A stretch of 64,000 nucleotides of DNA from assembly GCA_949130495.1 (NCBI GenBank), contig OX422211.1:535776017-535840016 (forward strand), given 5' to 3'. The notes below the pieces were generated by a model that saw only the letters and a program-made list of their open reading frames with translations, did not search any database and had not been told where the DNA came from. Source of the stretch: Sambucus nigra. Lineage: Eukaryota; Streptophyta; Magnoliopsida; Dipsacales; Adoxaceae. Within the stretch, counting starts at the first letter, position 1; each line of letters starts with the position of its first letter. Below are positions 22,620-34,250 of the stretch, in pieces. Position numbers and translations under genes: made by a program.

Positions 22620-23100
22620 GTTTTCATCTGGGAATTCGGAGATCCACATATCAGCTTCTTTTACGGGGTAATCAGCGAGGTAGTCAGAGATGGCTCTTCC
22701 TTTTATGTCTTTTTGCGTGACGTACACGATATTGAAATCGGCTAAGAGCATCAACCATCGGGCCATTCGACTGGACAAGGAGGGTTTCTCAAGCAAGTAT
22801 TTGATGGGGTCCATTCGGGATACAAGTTTGATGGGGAAGGTAAGCATGTAGTGTTGCAGCTTTTGGGTGATCGAGACAAGCGCAGCACATGCCTTTTCCA
22901 AAGCAGTGTAGTTAACCTCGTACCCGACCAATTTGAGACTGGGATAATAGATGGCTCTTTCTTTGTGGGAATCTTCAAGGTATTGGGATAGCATATCCCC
23001 AGCTGCAGTGTCGGTTATGGTTAGGTATAGGAGCAAAGGGAGACCAGGCTGTGGTGGCATGAGTAGTGGAGGTTGGGTTAGATATTATTTGATTCGGTCA
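22620..23100 (-). pseudogene. E2 gypsy RNase H
   Basis: MPPQPGLPLLLYLTITDTA, ERAIYYPSLKLVGYEVNYT, then MDPIKYLLEKPSLSSRMARW and ISDYLADYPV. It is open from 23060 through to the aRNH, one of the better preserved parts of E2. The stop lies just upstream near 23085. Confidence 0.86.
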
Positions 23101-23234
23101 AAAGCGTCTTGGCATTCCTCGTTCTAAACTTTAGTTCAATCCTTTCGGAGGAGTTTGAAGATAGGTTCGCAGATGGAGGTTAACTGACTGATGAACCGGC
23201 TGATGTATTGTAATTTCCTGAGGAAACCTCAGAC

Positions 23235-24017
23235 TTATTTATCTGTTCGGGGAGGTTGCATCTTAAGTATAGCTTTCAGCTTGGTAGGATCTGCTTCCAT
23301 CCCCTTCTCAATGACCATGAATACCAAGAGTTTTCCCTTTGTAATGCCGAAGAGGCATTTTTGCGGATGGAGTCTCATCTGATACTGTCGCAGTCGTTCG
23401 AAGAACTTTCGAAGAGCTGGAACATGACCTTCTCTAGTCTTGGATTTCATAATCATATCATCCACATAGACTTCAACTTCTTTATGAATCAGATCGTGTA
23501 GGATGGTTGTGGCATCCCTCTGGTAGGTAGCCCCAGCGTTCTTGAGACCAAATGGCATGACAGTGTAGGAAAAGGTTCCCCATGGGGTGATTAATGTGGT
23601 TTTTTCGTGGTGGTCTGGGTCCATTTTAATGTGGTTGTATCCGGCAAACCCGTCGACTAATGACTTAAGAGCATGACTGGCTGTGTTGTCCACGATCATG
23701 TCGATATTGGGTAATGAATAATCATCCTTTGGAAAGGCTTTGTTTAAGTCCCGATAGCCTACACACATTCTAACTTTTCCTCCTAATTTCGGCACGGGTA
23801 CTATGTTGGCTAGCCACGTGGGATAGTCGATCACACGAATGAAGCCTACGTTCAACTGTTTGACCACCTCTTCTTTGACCTTGAGCAACCATTCGGTGCG
23901 GAACTTTCTCAACTTTTGTTTGACCGGCTTATAACCTGGGAGAGTGGGAATCTCGTTCTGAGCTATTTTTGGATCAATGCCACGCATATCATCATAGGAC
24001 CATGCGAAGACATCCAC
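23235..24017 (-). pseudogene. E2 reverse transcriptase
   Basis: An uninterrupted 260-codon frame spans most of RT: VPVPKLGGKVRMCVGYRDLN, FPKDDYSLPNIDMIVD, FAGYNHIKMDPDH, MPFGLKNAGATYQR and the catalytic YVDD at 23457-23468. Cys-Val-Gly-Tyr replaces the usual C-V-D-Y, so a catalytic-region Asp is changed to Gly. The connection to RNase H is broken at 23234. Confidence 0.92.
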
Positions 24018-24155
24018 AAATTCCTTTAGTAATTCTTCGAGTTGTGCATGCTCATGCTCGTCGAGGGTAGCCCCTATCCTAATCTCGCGCAGTTGGCTAC
24101 TAGAATCGAGGTTAATAATAATAGTCTCTTATTCATTAACTTGAATGCAGTTATG

Positions 24156-24750
24156 TTATTTATTATTAACCTTATTTAGATCAGTTAAGAATTGTTCATT
24201 TGCAAAATCATCATCATCAAAAGTTTGATTAGAATCCAAACAGTTAATGTAAGGCATAGCAAAATACTCAAAATCTTTGTTTATTTCATTGACAGGAAAA
24301 ATAGCATTAAGAACCTCATCAAAGGAGGACTCCATTACATTTGAACATGGATAGACAATAGAAGAAGAAAAGGAAGAAACATTAGGATTATGGGAGATTT
24401 TATTAGGTAGAACTGGCGCAGCATGCCAGTTGAGGAGAGGTGTATCAACCTCTTTAATCAGTTGGGATGGATCCGGTGATGTAGTGCCTAAGTGAACCAT
24501 GCAGAGTGTCAGCCCCAGTGTCTGTAAGCTGAAGAAATCTTCGGAGTCACTTTCCTCAGTCTCTTCGGTATCTTTGATGAGCGGTTGTACTTGGTGTTGG
24601 GAATCTTCGGCCCATGGGTAGCTATCTTGGAAGAAGATCTCCATTCTAGGCTCAAGTATACCTTGTTTTCTTTGCCCTAGCCCCAGTCCGATCATGAAGT
24701 GAATGTTTCTGAACATCTGAATTACATTGACGTTGCCATGAGGGTCGTAT
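24156..24750 (-). pseudogene. E2 protease-RT linker with G-patch-like segment
   Basis: The frame starts MFRNIHFMIGLGLGQRKQG and continues with an acidic, Ser/Asp-rich tail (TEETEESDSEDFF, FDDDDFANEQFL). Relative to E1 about 240 bp are missing in frame near 24655, between short GGC-T-TCA-like matches. The role of the linker is not known. Confidence 0.7.
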
Positions 24751-25714
24751 TATGGACAAACCCTTTCTTTGAAGTTGTCCCCTGTCGGGAGTAAAAGTGG
24801 TTCAACTCGAAATCCTGATAGGAGCATATCATTTGACCCGTGATGTATTTCAAGGATTGGACTGCTAGTACTTGCAACATCGACATTGTCGTCATCGCCC
24901 AAGGTGGTAATGACCCGTCCGTCGATGAAGAACTTTAATTTTTGATGGAGTGAGGAATACACACCCTTGATACTATGGAGCCAATGTCATCCTAGCAACA
25001 GGTTGAAACAGGCTGGGATGTCAATAACATGGAATTCGACGACAGGGTTTATTGGGCCAGCCCTATTACAAGCTTTATGGATCCCATCACCTCCCGACGG
25101 GTATTATCATAGGCACGCACAGCGGTGGAGGTTAGAGCGAGGTCACTTTCTTTCAGGCCTAAACATTTGAAGGTTCTCAGTGGGCATACATTCAAGGCGG
25201 ATCCATTGTCGACAAGAGAGAGTGGTACGACCTTACCCATAACTTCGACAGAGATGTTGAGTGCATGATTGTGGTTTGTCCCAATCTTGGGGATTTCTTC
25301 TTCGAAAAAAGATAGCATTCGGGTAGAGGTCAAGTATTCGACCAAATTTACCACTTCTTCTGGTGTGGTATAAGGAGGAACTATGGGTCCAGTGAGCAAC
25401 TTGATTAAAGTGTTTCTGTGTAGCTGAGAAGACATGAAAAGCCCCTATAGAGTGATGTTAGCTTGAGTTTTCTTTAGTTGATCGAGGATCTTGCTCTCCT
25501 CGAGGGTCATTTCTGGCATAGGAAGGTTTTCCACGCCCTTCCCCTTATCATTGGCTAGTAGTGAGCTTGGGATCTGGTAATGCCTCCCTGATCTGGTAAT
25601 GTGATTTACTAAAGAAGGTAAAAACATGAATCCCATTTCCTCATCGATCTCGGGCTGTTTTGCCACCTTGTTTATTTCTCCGAGGAGTTCTTCAAATGAT
25701 ATAATTCCACACAT
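24751..25714 (-). pseudogene. E2 retropepsin-like protease
   Basis: VPLSLVDNGSALNVCPL holds the catalytic Asp (25225 region), with the upstream linker CGIISFEELLGEI at 25445-25714 and the strand RAYDNTRREVMGS. The frame breaks at 25048, so the C-terminal half must be read in another frame, up to VYSSLHQKLKFF near 24930-24960. Confidence 0.83.
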
Positions 25715-25841
25715 ATCGGCTACCGGACCAATTTTCTTGAAAGCTTATTCTTCATTCGAATCTTCTAATTCTTCACCCCATCCGAATTCTTCCCCCCGGT
25801 CAATTATACCTTGGATTATGTTTCAGAGGTGAAATCACTGG

Positions 25842-26799
25842 TCAGTGGTATGGCCAGCAGTTTGATGAAAGACCTTGGATTATGCCTTGAAGTTTCTTGG
25901 GAGCGAATTTGGTAAAGGATGGGGATCCAAGGGTTTGATAAGGTTTTGGCTCAACAAGGCTTGATAAACATTGTAAAGGGGAGCATGGAGATCGGTGTAT
26001 TCCTTTTGGACTAGGACAAGGCAAATTTTTTGTGCCCATGATGTGGTCGGTTAAGAGATGTTGTTGATGGTTGAGGCTGTAGCACTGGCAGGCTTATCAT
26101 ATTTTATGGGGGTAAACTGTTCGGACACCTTCTTTGGTTCCACATTTGTTTTAGCCATAATCTCTTCAATTTCTACTCTCGCTTCTCTGAGAGCTCGAAA
26201 GTGAGGATAGTATTGTCCTCCCATGGTTGCTCGGACATAGGGTAAGATATTCTTCTTCACTATGCTGACTTATTCTTCCTCAGAAGGTTGATTGGTCATA
26301 GTAGCTGCTTTTTCCCTCCATCGGGCTATGAAGTTACTGACTGATTCCCCAGAGTTTTGTTTGAGCAGCTATAAATCATGGAGGGTGACCTCAAGCTCTT
26401 CATTGTATTTTTACTGCGACACGAATTCTCGAGCCACATCCTCCCAGCTAGGGGTGGCCGTGGGCCGGGCCTGGGTAGGCCCGGTCGGGCTCGGGCCGGG
26501 CTTGAAAAATTAAGTGTTATCCCAAGCCCGCTCGGGCCTAGATCGGGCCTTATTATGTAATCCCAAGCCCGCCCAGATTTGAAAGCTCTTTACCCAGGCC
26601 CGCCCGATTGGGCCCTATTATGTTAATTAAAAGATTTTTTTTTAAATTAAAATACCTATTTTTTTATTTAAAGACCAATTTTTTTAATTAAAAATCTATT
26701 TTAAACTCCATATATTACAAAGTCCATATATAAAGTTTCTCACTTTACATGAAAAGACTTGATATACGTTTTTATATTTATAGAAGTCCCCCCCCCCCC

Positions 26800-26842
<43 letters not shown>

Positions 26843-27658
26843 CGGGCCTCGGGCCGGGCCGGGCCTCATCGGGTTTAAGAACTCATGCCCAAGCCCGCCC
26901 GAAAAAAAATCGGGCCTATAAAATTTTGCCAAGCCCGCTTTGCGGGCCTATTTACCTTACCCAAGCCCTATTTTTTTATTGGGCGGGTTGGGCGGGCTTG
27001 GCGGGCCTCGGGCCTATGGCCACCCCTACTCCCAGCTACGGATTCTAGACTCTTCGAGAGACAAAAACCATCGGAGGGCGCTATCCTTCAAAGTTTCCTG
27101 AAATATTTGGGCCATCACTTCTTCAGAAGCCCCTAGTAGAGTCATGGAGCATTGATAACTACGGAGATGAACAATCGAGGGTCCACTTCCTCTTAATTTC
27201 TTGATATTTAGCATCTTGAACTTCTCGGGTAACCTCGCCTAAGGATAAGGAGACATGTGGGTGTAGTCCATGTAATTCCCAGAGATTTTGACTTAGTCAA
27301 ACTTCTTAGTGAGCAACTTGAGGTCTTATTTAACCTTGTTCAACTCTTTCTCTTTCGGATCAATGATCATAGGCAAGTTGGCCCCAGGCTAGGCAAGATT
27401 CAGCATCAAAAGTTGGGTAAGCGGTGACCCATTAGCAGGAGGGGCACATGGAGCGTGCAGATATTCTTCGGGAACCCAGATAGGCTCAGGTGGACCCATA
27501 GCATGAGGAAATAGGGCCTCGAGCTCTTGAGGAATGGGAACCTAGTTTCATTGCATCTCTCAAACCTCAGTCTGGAGGTTGTCAATCTTGAACACGAGCT
27601 GAGCTAGGACTGCCGTCAGATCCGACTGTACAACGGGTACTTGATTTGTGCTCTCCAT
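25842..27658 (-). pseudogene. gag: E2 gag, disrupted by a MITE
   Basis: The ATG at 27658 corresponds to the E1 gag start. Capsid parts are seen at 27026-27214 (LRGSGPSIVHLRSYQ, DSALRWFLSLEESR), then the 580-bp MITE, then 26051-26260 (MKKNILPYVRATMGGQYYPHF). The zinc-knuckle end and the gag-protease spacer are shortened by roughly 650 bp compared with E1. Many stops. Position and order match E1 gag. Confidence 0.85.
26449..27028. mobile_element. Non-autonomous hAT-type MITE in E2 gag
   Basis: Ends are TAGGGGTGGC and GCCACCCCTA, a perfect 10-bp inverted repeat, flanked by an exact 8-bp duplication CTCCCAGC (26441-26448 and 27029-27036). E1 has the uninterrupted sequence once. The ends are GC-rich with many GGCCCG repeats in both orientations, and the centre is AT-rich with a poly-C and a long AT microsatellite (26789-26841). 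No coding capacity. TSD length and TIR fit the hAT superfamily. Confidence 0.93.
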
Positions 27659-28958
27659 GGAAAGTGGATGGATTCTGGACTCGGAAGAAGTAGTGGGAGA
27701 ATGGACGGAACTCTGGGGTGATTTGACTAAAGACCGAAGCCAATAAGAAGCCAGGACAAGGGCGTGCGATAGAACTGAGAAGGCGCAAAATGGGATTTAT
27801 TTTTTAGAAATAGGATGAAAATATTTTTGACATTTTTTTTCTTTTGAGATTGGATGACAAAATATTTTTGGATTTTTGATAAAGAGAGGAGAAATATTTT
27901 TGGATTTTTGAGAAAGAAGGGAGAAATGTTTTTGAATTTTTGATAGAGAAAAGGGAAATGTTTTTGGAAGACGATCTCAGCATGATTATTATAATTATTA
28001 TGTTCTCACTTGTATTAAATTCTCCTAATGCAATATGAAATGTCAGACGGTACCCGAGCCTAGAAAAATTGGGTTTGTAATATATGTAAAGCTATGGCTA
28101 GACTTGTGACCAGGACCACGGATAGTGTCTCATTTTAAAAATGCGCAAAAATTTGGGTGGCAGGCCGACCCGAAATTTGGCAGAGTTTCGGGTTGAAATC
28201 GGTAATCTTGTATGTGTGTCCAAGGCTTGACACCTATATGCGGGTATGCAGTTGGTTGGGTGAATCGTAAAGGGTTCCCCTCTTTTGCGTGACTTCCACG
28301 ATATACGTCTTACTCTTGCGGACAATCAGTACGTGTGGATAAGCCATTTGATATACCTGAGTGTATGTGAATTGCCTCACTAAATACCTCGTGGAGACGA
28401 TACGTGTGAGATAGAATTCAATATACACGGCATACGTGAACGAGTTCCCTACGATATACCTCCCGTAACGACTTTGGTCAAGCGGTACGATACGGGGGAA
28501 CCGTTCGATATACGTTGAAGGTACTTGGCCAATGGAAGGTGAGAGTCATGTCGCTTAGGCTAACTGCGCCCTACCAGACCAGCGCCCATCACGAAGTGAC
28601 CCTCCAGTTAATGGATAAAATTTTGTCAATCACAATGCTCTTTAGTGATGTCGTGTGAATCATGCATGATTCTCTTATTAGTATGTTATGATGAGAGTAT
28701 CTTTCTTGATCATGCCAAATAGGGAGCAAAGTACAAGTACCAATGGTACACCAAGTATGGATGGGTGATGCGTGCAACATGTGGATATATGTGATCCTAA
28801 GTGCACGTCGTCCGAAGTGTACATGGAGAATTTTCTACAAGTGTGTGAATAGAAACATAAGTATGGGGGACACATGGAAAAGGGAGACATGCGAAAATGG
28901 GGGAAAATATAAACAAACATAACACCCATGTAAATAGAGTCTAGACCTCAAAACAACA
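27659..28958 (-). other. E2 untranslated leader
   Basis: Same plan as the E1 leader: a loose minisatellite beside gag (27845-27970), then the repeated GATATAC/GGTACG block (about 28290-28530). No gene is supported. Confidence 0.75.
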
Positions 28959-28976
28959 TCCCCAACGTAGTCGCCA
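28959..28976 (-). other. E2 primer binding site
   Basis: The minus strand reads TGGCGACTACGTTGGGGA, two changes from the E1 site; one base separates it from the LTR. Confidence 0.82.
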
Positions 28977-28977
28977 C

Positions 28978-31164
28978 TGTGTCCATCCCCGATCCTCACG
29001 GTGGGCGGAAGAGTGAGGATCTTAGGTCCCACGCACCGCTCTCGGGAGAGCGCTTTGGCCGGCGTCGTTAATGAGGTGAAAAATCTAGAGAGATGAAGTC
29101 GTCAGTCTATTTTACTCAAAACAGACAAAAGAAAGGGAGCCATCCCAAAGGACAGCATCCAAAGACATACTGATACATACGAAACCAAAATGATTTGAAA
29201 AGGGTTTGGAGGCTAAGTTACGAAATGGGAAGGTGTTAGGAACCCATTCTGCCCTTACGGTCTCTCATGGGTTTTTGCTATTTTTCCCGTGATATGTGTG
29301 CATGTGTATATAGTGGAGATAGGAATCCTCGACTTGTATCATAGAAGAGATAAAGAGAGTTATCCGTAGGAAGGTTCATAAAAATAATATTATAAAATAG
29401 GATTTACGCGATTATCCTTGTGTTGATCGTTATAATGGAACGATAACGTATGTGGAATAATATGCCACTAAGAACAAATATATTCATATATAAATATATG
29501 TAATCTAAGAGAGTTGAGTTAAGAGAAAATAGAAAATGAGAGAAAAAGTGAGAATAGGACTCGAGTCTCGGGCTTTACCCCGAGATGCCTACGTAGCCTA
29601 TAAAGGCATCAAAGTCCACGTAGTTCGCATGCAAAAAGTGTTTTAGTTGTGAGAAAAGTGTAAGAAAAGTATGAGAATTCCTGTTTGGAATTTATGAGCA
29701 AACCCTCTTTTTCTTATTTTTTGGGTTTTTATTTGTATGAAAGTAAGAGATGTGCAATAATACTAAATAAAAGTATATTAGGATATGTGAGATGAGAGAA
29801 TAAAATTGCTAAGTAATAAAGCAAGTTAATGCGAATTTATGAGAATTAAGGAGAGAATTGAGAAAATTGGACCTTCTTGAAGATCTTGAGATTGATCTTG
29901 AATGTTGGAGAGCAGCCCTTGCACTTAGATGGTGATGGAGGGTAGTTAATTCACCAAGTTTGATGAAAAGGATGATGAAAAGTGAAGGTTGGAAAGGGAT
30001 TTGGATGTGGAAATCAAGCTAACTTCGAGAGAGGTTTTCTGGATTTTTTGAAAGTGATGTCTTTCAGATCTGGGCTCCCCTTGTAATGATTTCATGCCCT
30101 CCTTTTTATTAGGCCAGAGCATTGTCGATCGGCATAGCCCTGGTCCTACCTATCGGCAGGTGTGTTTAGGCACACTGCCGATAGGAAGGGTATGGGACCT
30201 GCCCTTTGGCAGTATTTTTCAGGCCTTTTCAGAAAATCGATCGCAGAGCGCAAACCATTGATCCGAATCGCATAGGGGCAAACCATTGGAAATCTAATTC
30301 ACAGACCTTCGAAAGTCCTTACTTCTCTCGAGTTCAGGAGTTGAATTTGGGTTAAATGTGGCTCGAAAGCGCTTGTCAGTCCTTTGGACGGGAAAACTTC
30401 GGACGCAAGCGGATCGTTCGTCCGTATGGTAAGTCAGAATCATGCACGGGGCGGACCGTTGGAAATTTTAGGAGATGTAATTCGATATTATAAAGAGTTT
30501 GACCCGGTTTAGGGAGTTGACTTTGGGTCAAATGTGTCTCGGAAGCGTTCGTCGGTCCTTTGGATGGGAAAACTTTGGACGCAAATGGATCGTTTGTTCG
30601 TATGGTAAGTCAGAATCGCGCACGGGGTGGACCCTTGGAAAGGTTAGGAGATGTACTTCAACATTCCAAAGAGTTTGACCCGGTTTGAGGAGTTGACTTG
30701 GTCAACTGTGCCCTGGAAGCATTTGGTGACCTCTCGGAGTAAAACGGATCGTTCGTCCGTACCGTAAGTCAGAATTATGCGGGGTGGACCGTTAGAAAGG
30801 GGTTTCGATGACCTTCGAAGATTCATTCAGTCTTGGTCAAGCTGAAGAGTTGACTTAGGTCAAAGGCAGCCCGGGAGTGTCCGATGGCCTCCTGATCGAG
30901 TTTCGGGGGTAAAACGGGTCGTTCATCCGCATGGTAAGTCAAAATCGCGCACGGGATGGACCGTTGGAAAGGGGATTTAGAGTCTTTTGAACATTCATTC
31001 AGTCTCAATCCAGCTGAAGAGTTTGACTTTTTGGTCAAACGGAACCTGGGAGCGTTCGATGGCCTCTAGGTCGGTACTTGGGGTATGACCTGGGTTTGTA
31101 GTGATGAAGGGAGGTGCAAGGGACCTAAGGAGAGTTTAGGGGGTAATAGAATGGTGTGTCTACA
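28978..31164 (-). repeat. LTR3: 5' LTR of E2
   Basis: About 2.19 kb. The right edge GTGTCTACA gives the canonical minus-strand start TGTAGACAC. TATA region at 30101-30110; beside it TGTCGATCGGCA at 30123-30134 and a further half-copy at about 30176. Four U3 subrepeat cores (30411, 30587, 30746 and 30916) against three in LTR2. About 100 bp near 29633, including the GT microsatellite, is missing compared with LTR2. Confidence 0.9.
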
Positions 31165-32429
31165 GTTACCCTTCTTATTCACTTGAAAAGAAACTGGTTG
31201 ATTATGGAATCATCGTTTCCTATGATGACAACAATTCTTTTTCAAATGGCATTGGTGTCACTAATCCTCACCATATTCATTGGTCTTACACTTGCACTTT
31301 ATTGGCTGTTTTGAGGGGTCCGAACAGCAAGGATAATGTTATGATCGATTCACCCTCTACATCTAGACCTACTACTGGGTAACTTCCATATGGACAAGAC
31401 CTTCACCCTTTTATTGTAAGTACTTTTACTATTCCTCCCTTTTCCTTATGTGACTCTTGTTTGTTATGTTTTTTAACTTGATTTTCCTTTTCTTCTTTAG
31501 GCCAGGACCACCCCCCGTCTTTTCCTGCCCCTATTCACAGATCCTTTTTTTCCTAAGAGTAACTCCATGGTGGTTTCCTCATTAATCCTTTCTCGAGAGG
31601 TTTGCTTCTTGAAGACTAGAGCATGTATCCATCTTTTACCTGTTTAACAGTCTCTAACAATCCCATTTTTACTTTCTTGAAAGTTGTCCACCAAGTTTCC
31701 AACTTTTACGAGAGGGTCTTATGTTACCTCTCGCACTGTATAGGTACTCACTATCTCTTAAAATAGATATCTTCTTTACTGGATTCTTTAAGTTGATCAT
31801 GACTTTTCGTATTAATTTATCTATATATTTGACCACCTATTAGGTGACTATAGCTTCCAGTCCACCTTCCAGGTCTCCTCCCGATTCTTTATTGGGTAGT
31901 TCTATTGTTGATCCTTCTGTTACCCCTCCTGTAGACGTATCTTTTGATGTTTTCCTTACATGTGTTTTGGCTTCTGTTTGTGACTAATCCTATCCTGACT
32001 TTGTCATTTTGAATTTGTGCTGTAAGGATCCGTTTCAGACATCCCTGCCACCAGCAAGGGGATACTCCTGCCCACAGGAGTTGTTATTCCTGAGCTTCCC
32101 CCTTCTAGGAGGATATTGATTCCCAGGGTCTATCTTCCCATGGATAGCAAGCCGCTGGTTCAGCCTCTTCCCAGCCAACCTATTTATAGTATGTCTACGA
32201 GTGAACTTATTTCACAGGTTTCCTCTTCAACGTAGGTATTTATCTATTTGTCTTTGCTATTTTTCCTCAGTTGGTCTTTTCTTCATAAGCTATTTGTTGG
32301 CAGGCTGGCATGAGTACCCCGACAACTTCTACAATTGTTCTGAGCTCATTCCCCCACCAAGGGACTTAGCTACCTTTGTCGTTAGCTTTTAATTGCTTTA
32401 TGTGTCTTTTCTAGTACAATCATATCTTA

Positions 32430-32713
32430 GGGTCCGTTTGATAGCCTTAAAATTCCAAGACAAATTCAGAAAAGTTGGAAAATTTTGAAAATTTCCATCT
32501 TTTAGACCGTTTGATTGCCTAAATTTTCCTTGGAATTTGTTTTCCAGGTAAAACACCACTTAATCATAATTTGCCACCTTTGGATAGAATCCAATTCTTG
32601 GGGGGGGGGGGGGGGGGGGGGTCAGGTTTTTGTTTGCCAATTTGGGTGGCAAATCACTCAAAACCAATTTTTTTCAGAACTTTATATATTTCATAAATAT
32701 ATATTATTCATAA

Positions 32714-32772
<59 letters not shown>

Positions 32773-33550
32773 CTCCTGTAAGGACTCCTTATGGTGCTAA
32801 CCCTTGTACATATCATTTTTTTTATATGGTAAAAAAATGAATTTTTTTATGAAACTTCATGGATATGATCTCCACGATGAGAATATCATCTCCAATTTTT
32901 TTCATCAAAAAATTCAATAAAAAAAACCGTTGAGATGAGGTCATATTTCAAAAAATGGTATAAATATGAATGTTCGACCGTTGAAATGTTGGCGATCATC
33001 TCACCCACTGTTTGATTGAATTTTTTGATGAAACTTTATGGATATGATATCAAAAGTGAGAAGATCATATCCGTGAAACTTCATCACAAAATTTAATCAA
33101 TAAAGTGGTTGCCACCGACACGACATTTCGACGGTTGAAAATCAATATTTATACCATTTTTTACGTATCACCTCATCTCAACAGTTTTTTTATTTGATGA
33201 AAAAAATTGGAGATGATCTTCTGACCGTGGATATCATATCCATGAAGTTTCATCAAAAAATTCATTTTTTTACTATTTAAAAAAAATATTATGTACTGGG
33301 GTCTGCACCATAAAGAGTCCTTACAAGAGGCTTTCTGTATATATATATAAATGTTCCGTAAATAAATTTTTCACATTTATATCTATTTTACAGCTTTTGT
33401 GTTTGATAAAAACTATGGAAAATTGATTATTTTCCAACTTTTATCAAACGAACACATGTTGAAAAATATTCATTTTTTTGGAATTGTTTGCCTTAGAATC
33501 AAATGCCCCGGAATCATTTGTATTTTCTGAGTTTTTTATCAAATGGACCT
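32430..33550. mobile_element. Tourist/PIF-Harbinger-like MITE
   Basis: Starts GGGTCCGTTTGATA and ends TATCAAATGGACCT, near-perfect inverted ends, flanked by TTA on both sides (32427-32429 and 33551-33553), as for PIF/Harbinger MITEs. Inverted similarity continues inward (AAAATTCCAAGACAAATT against GGAATTGTTTGCC). It contains a 22-base G run at 32600-32621 and has been enlarged by a second MITE. Confidence 0.8.
32770..33334. mobile_element. Foldback MITE nested in the Tourist-like MITE
   Basis: The left arm begins CCCTCCTGTAAGGACTCCTT and ATGGTGC; the right arm ends GCACCATAAAGAGTCCTTAC and AAGAGG. The arms stay complementary for most of the 565 bp (for example GGATATGAT and ATCATATCC blocks, GATGAGGT and ACCTCATC). 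It lies between a TA/GA microsatellite (32718-32769) and a TA run (33337-33349), which hides any target duplication. No ORF. Superfamily not assigned. Confidence 0.75.
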
Positions 33551-33569
33551 TTACTTCTTACTTATTTGG

Positions 33570-34250
33570 TCTTCAGACCAGTGTCAGTACCGCATCACCA
33601 GCTTCTTCTATTGTAGACATACTAGTGAGCATCTCAGTTACCTCTCTACCCCTGGTATTTACTCCAACTTTCCTTTTAAGACTTACCTTTTTACGAAGGC
33701 AATTCACTAATACTTATCTGCTTCCTTGACCATAGGCTAGTATTGATGGGATCCCCTTACCTGCGTAACCTGCTGCGAGCCCTGCGGAGGTGACTCCATA
33801 GGTACTACATATTTTGTCTATACTTCTTTCTTTTATTATGCAAGTGCTTGCTAAAACTCATTTGTTTACTTGCCTTTAGGCCAATGTAGCTAAGGTCACT
33901 TTGTCTGTGGGACATGTCATGAGTACTGTGGAGGTGACTCCCCAAGTACTTGTTTTGGCATATATATTTTCTATACTTGCTTATTTTATGCAAGCGTTTG
34001 CTAACACCTCCCTGTATCTCCGTTTTCATGTTAGTGTTGCAACCGTTCTTGTGACTACAGAACACTCAGTTAGCATCTTTGAGGAGGCTCCCCGAGTTTT
34101 TACTTTAATGTGTTTTTTCTTTCCAACTTGATTTTTTTATATGAAAACATTCGCTAACACTTCCATGTTTCCTTATTTTTAGGTTAGTGTTGCGACTCTT
34201 CTTGTGACTGTGGAACAATGTGGGGAAGTTTTTGTGAGGGAGTTATTGTA
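33570..34250 (+). pseudogene. E5 antisense gene: repeated exon-intron modules
   Basis: Three or four copies of one module: a short exon (VSTASPASSIVDILVSISV; VAKVTLSVGHVMSTVEVTP; VSVATVLVTTEHSVSIFEE; VSVATLLVTVEQCGEVF) followed by an intron that contains TATGCAAGCGTTTGCTAACA-like sequence and ends in TTTTTAG. A further copy lies past E3 (62213-62275). It seems a threonine/valine-rich tail grew by exon-intron duplication. The protein is not recognised. Confidence 0.5.

Larger units (their letters stand above)
13258..31164 (-). mobile_element. E2: complete but decayed Tat-type element, about 17.9 kb
   Basis: Two LTRs of the same family flank, in minus-strand order, PBS, leader, gag, protease, RT, gRNH, aRNH, integrase, two antisense genes (B then A), a 47-bp repeat array and the 3' LTR. 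This is the full Tat plan. The flanking 5-mers (ACCAT left, GTTAC right) do not match, and the two flanks belong to different elements, so the ends may have been rearranged. The interior has a hAT-type MITE, at least three sizeable deletions relative to E1/E0, and many stops. Confidence 0.9.

Noticed and set aside
26749..27136. Frames of 80-100 codons through the MITE
   Set aside because: Low-complexity Gly/Ala/Pro or Ile/Tyr runs from GGCCCG and AT repeats; the MITE is non-coding.
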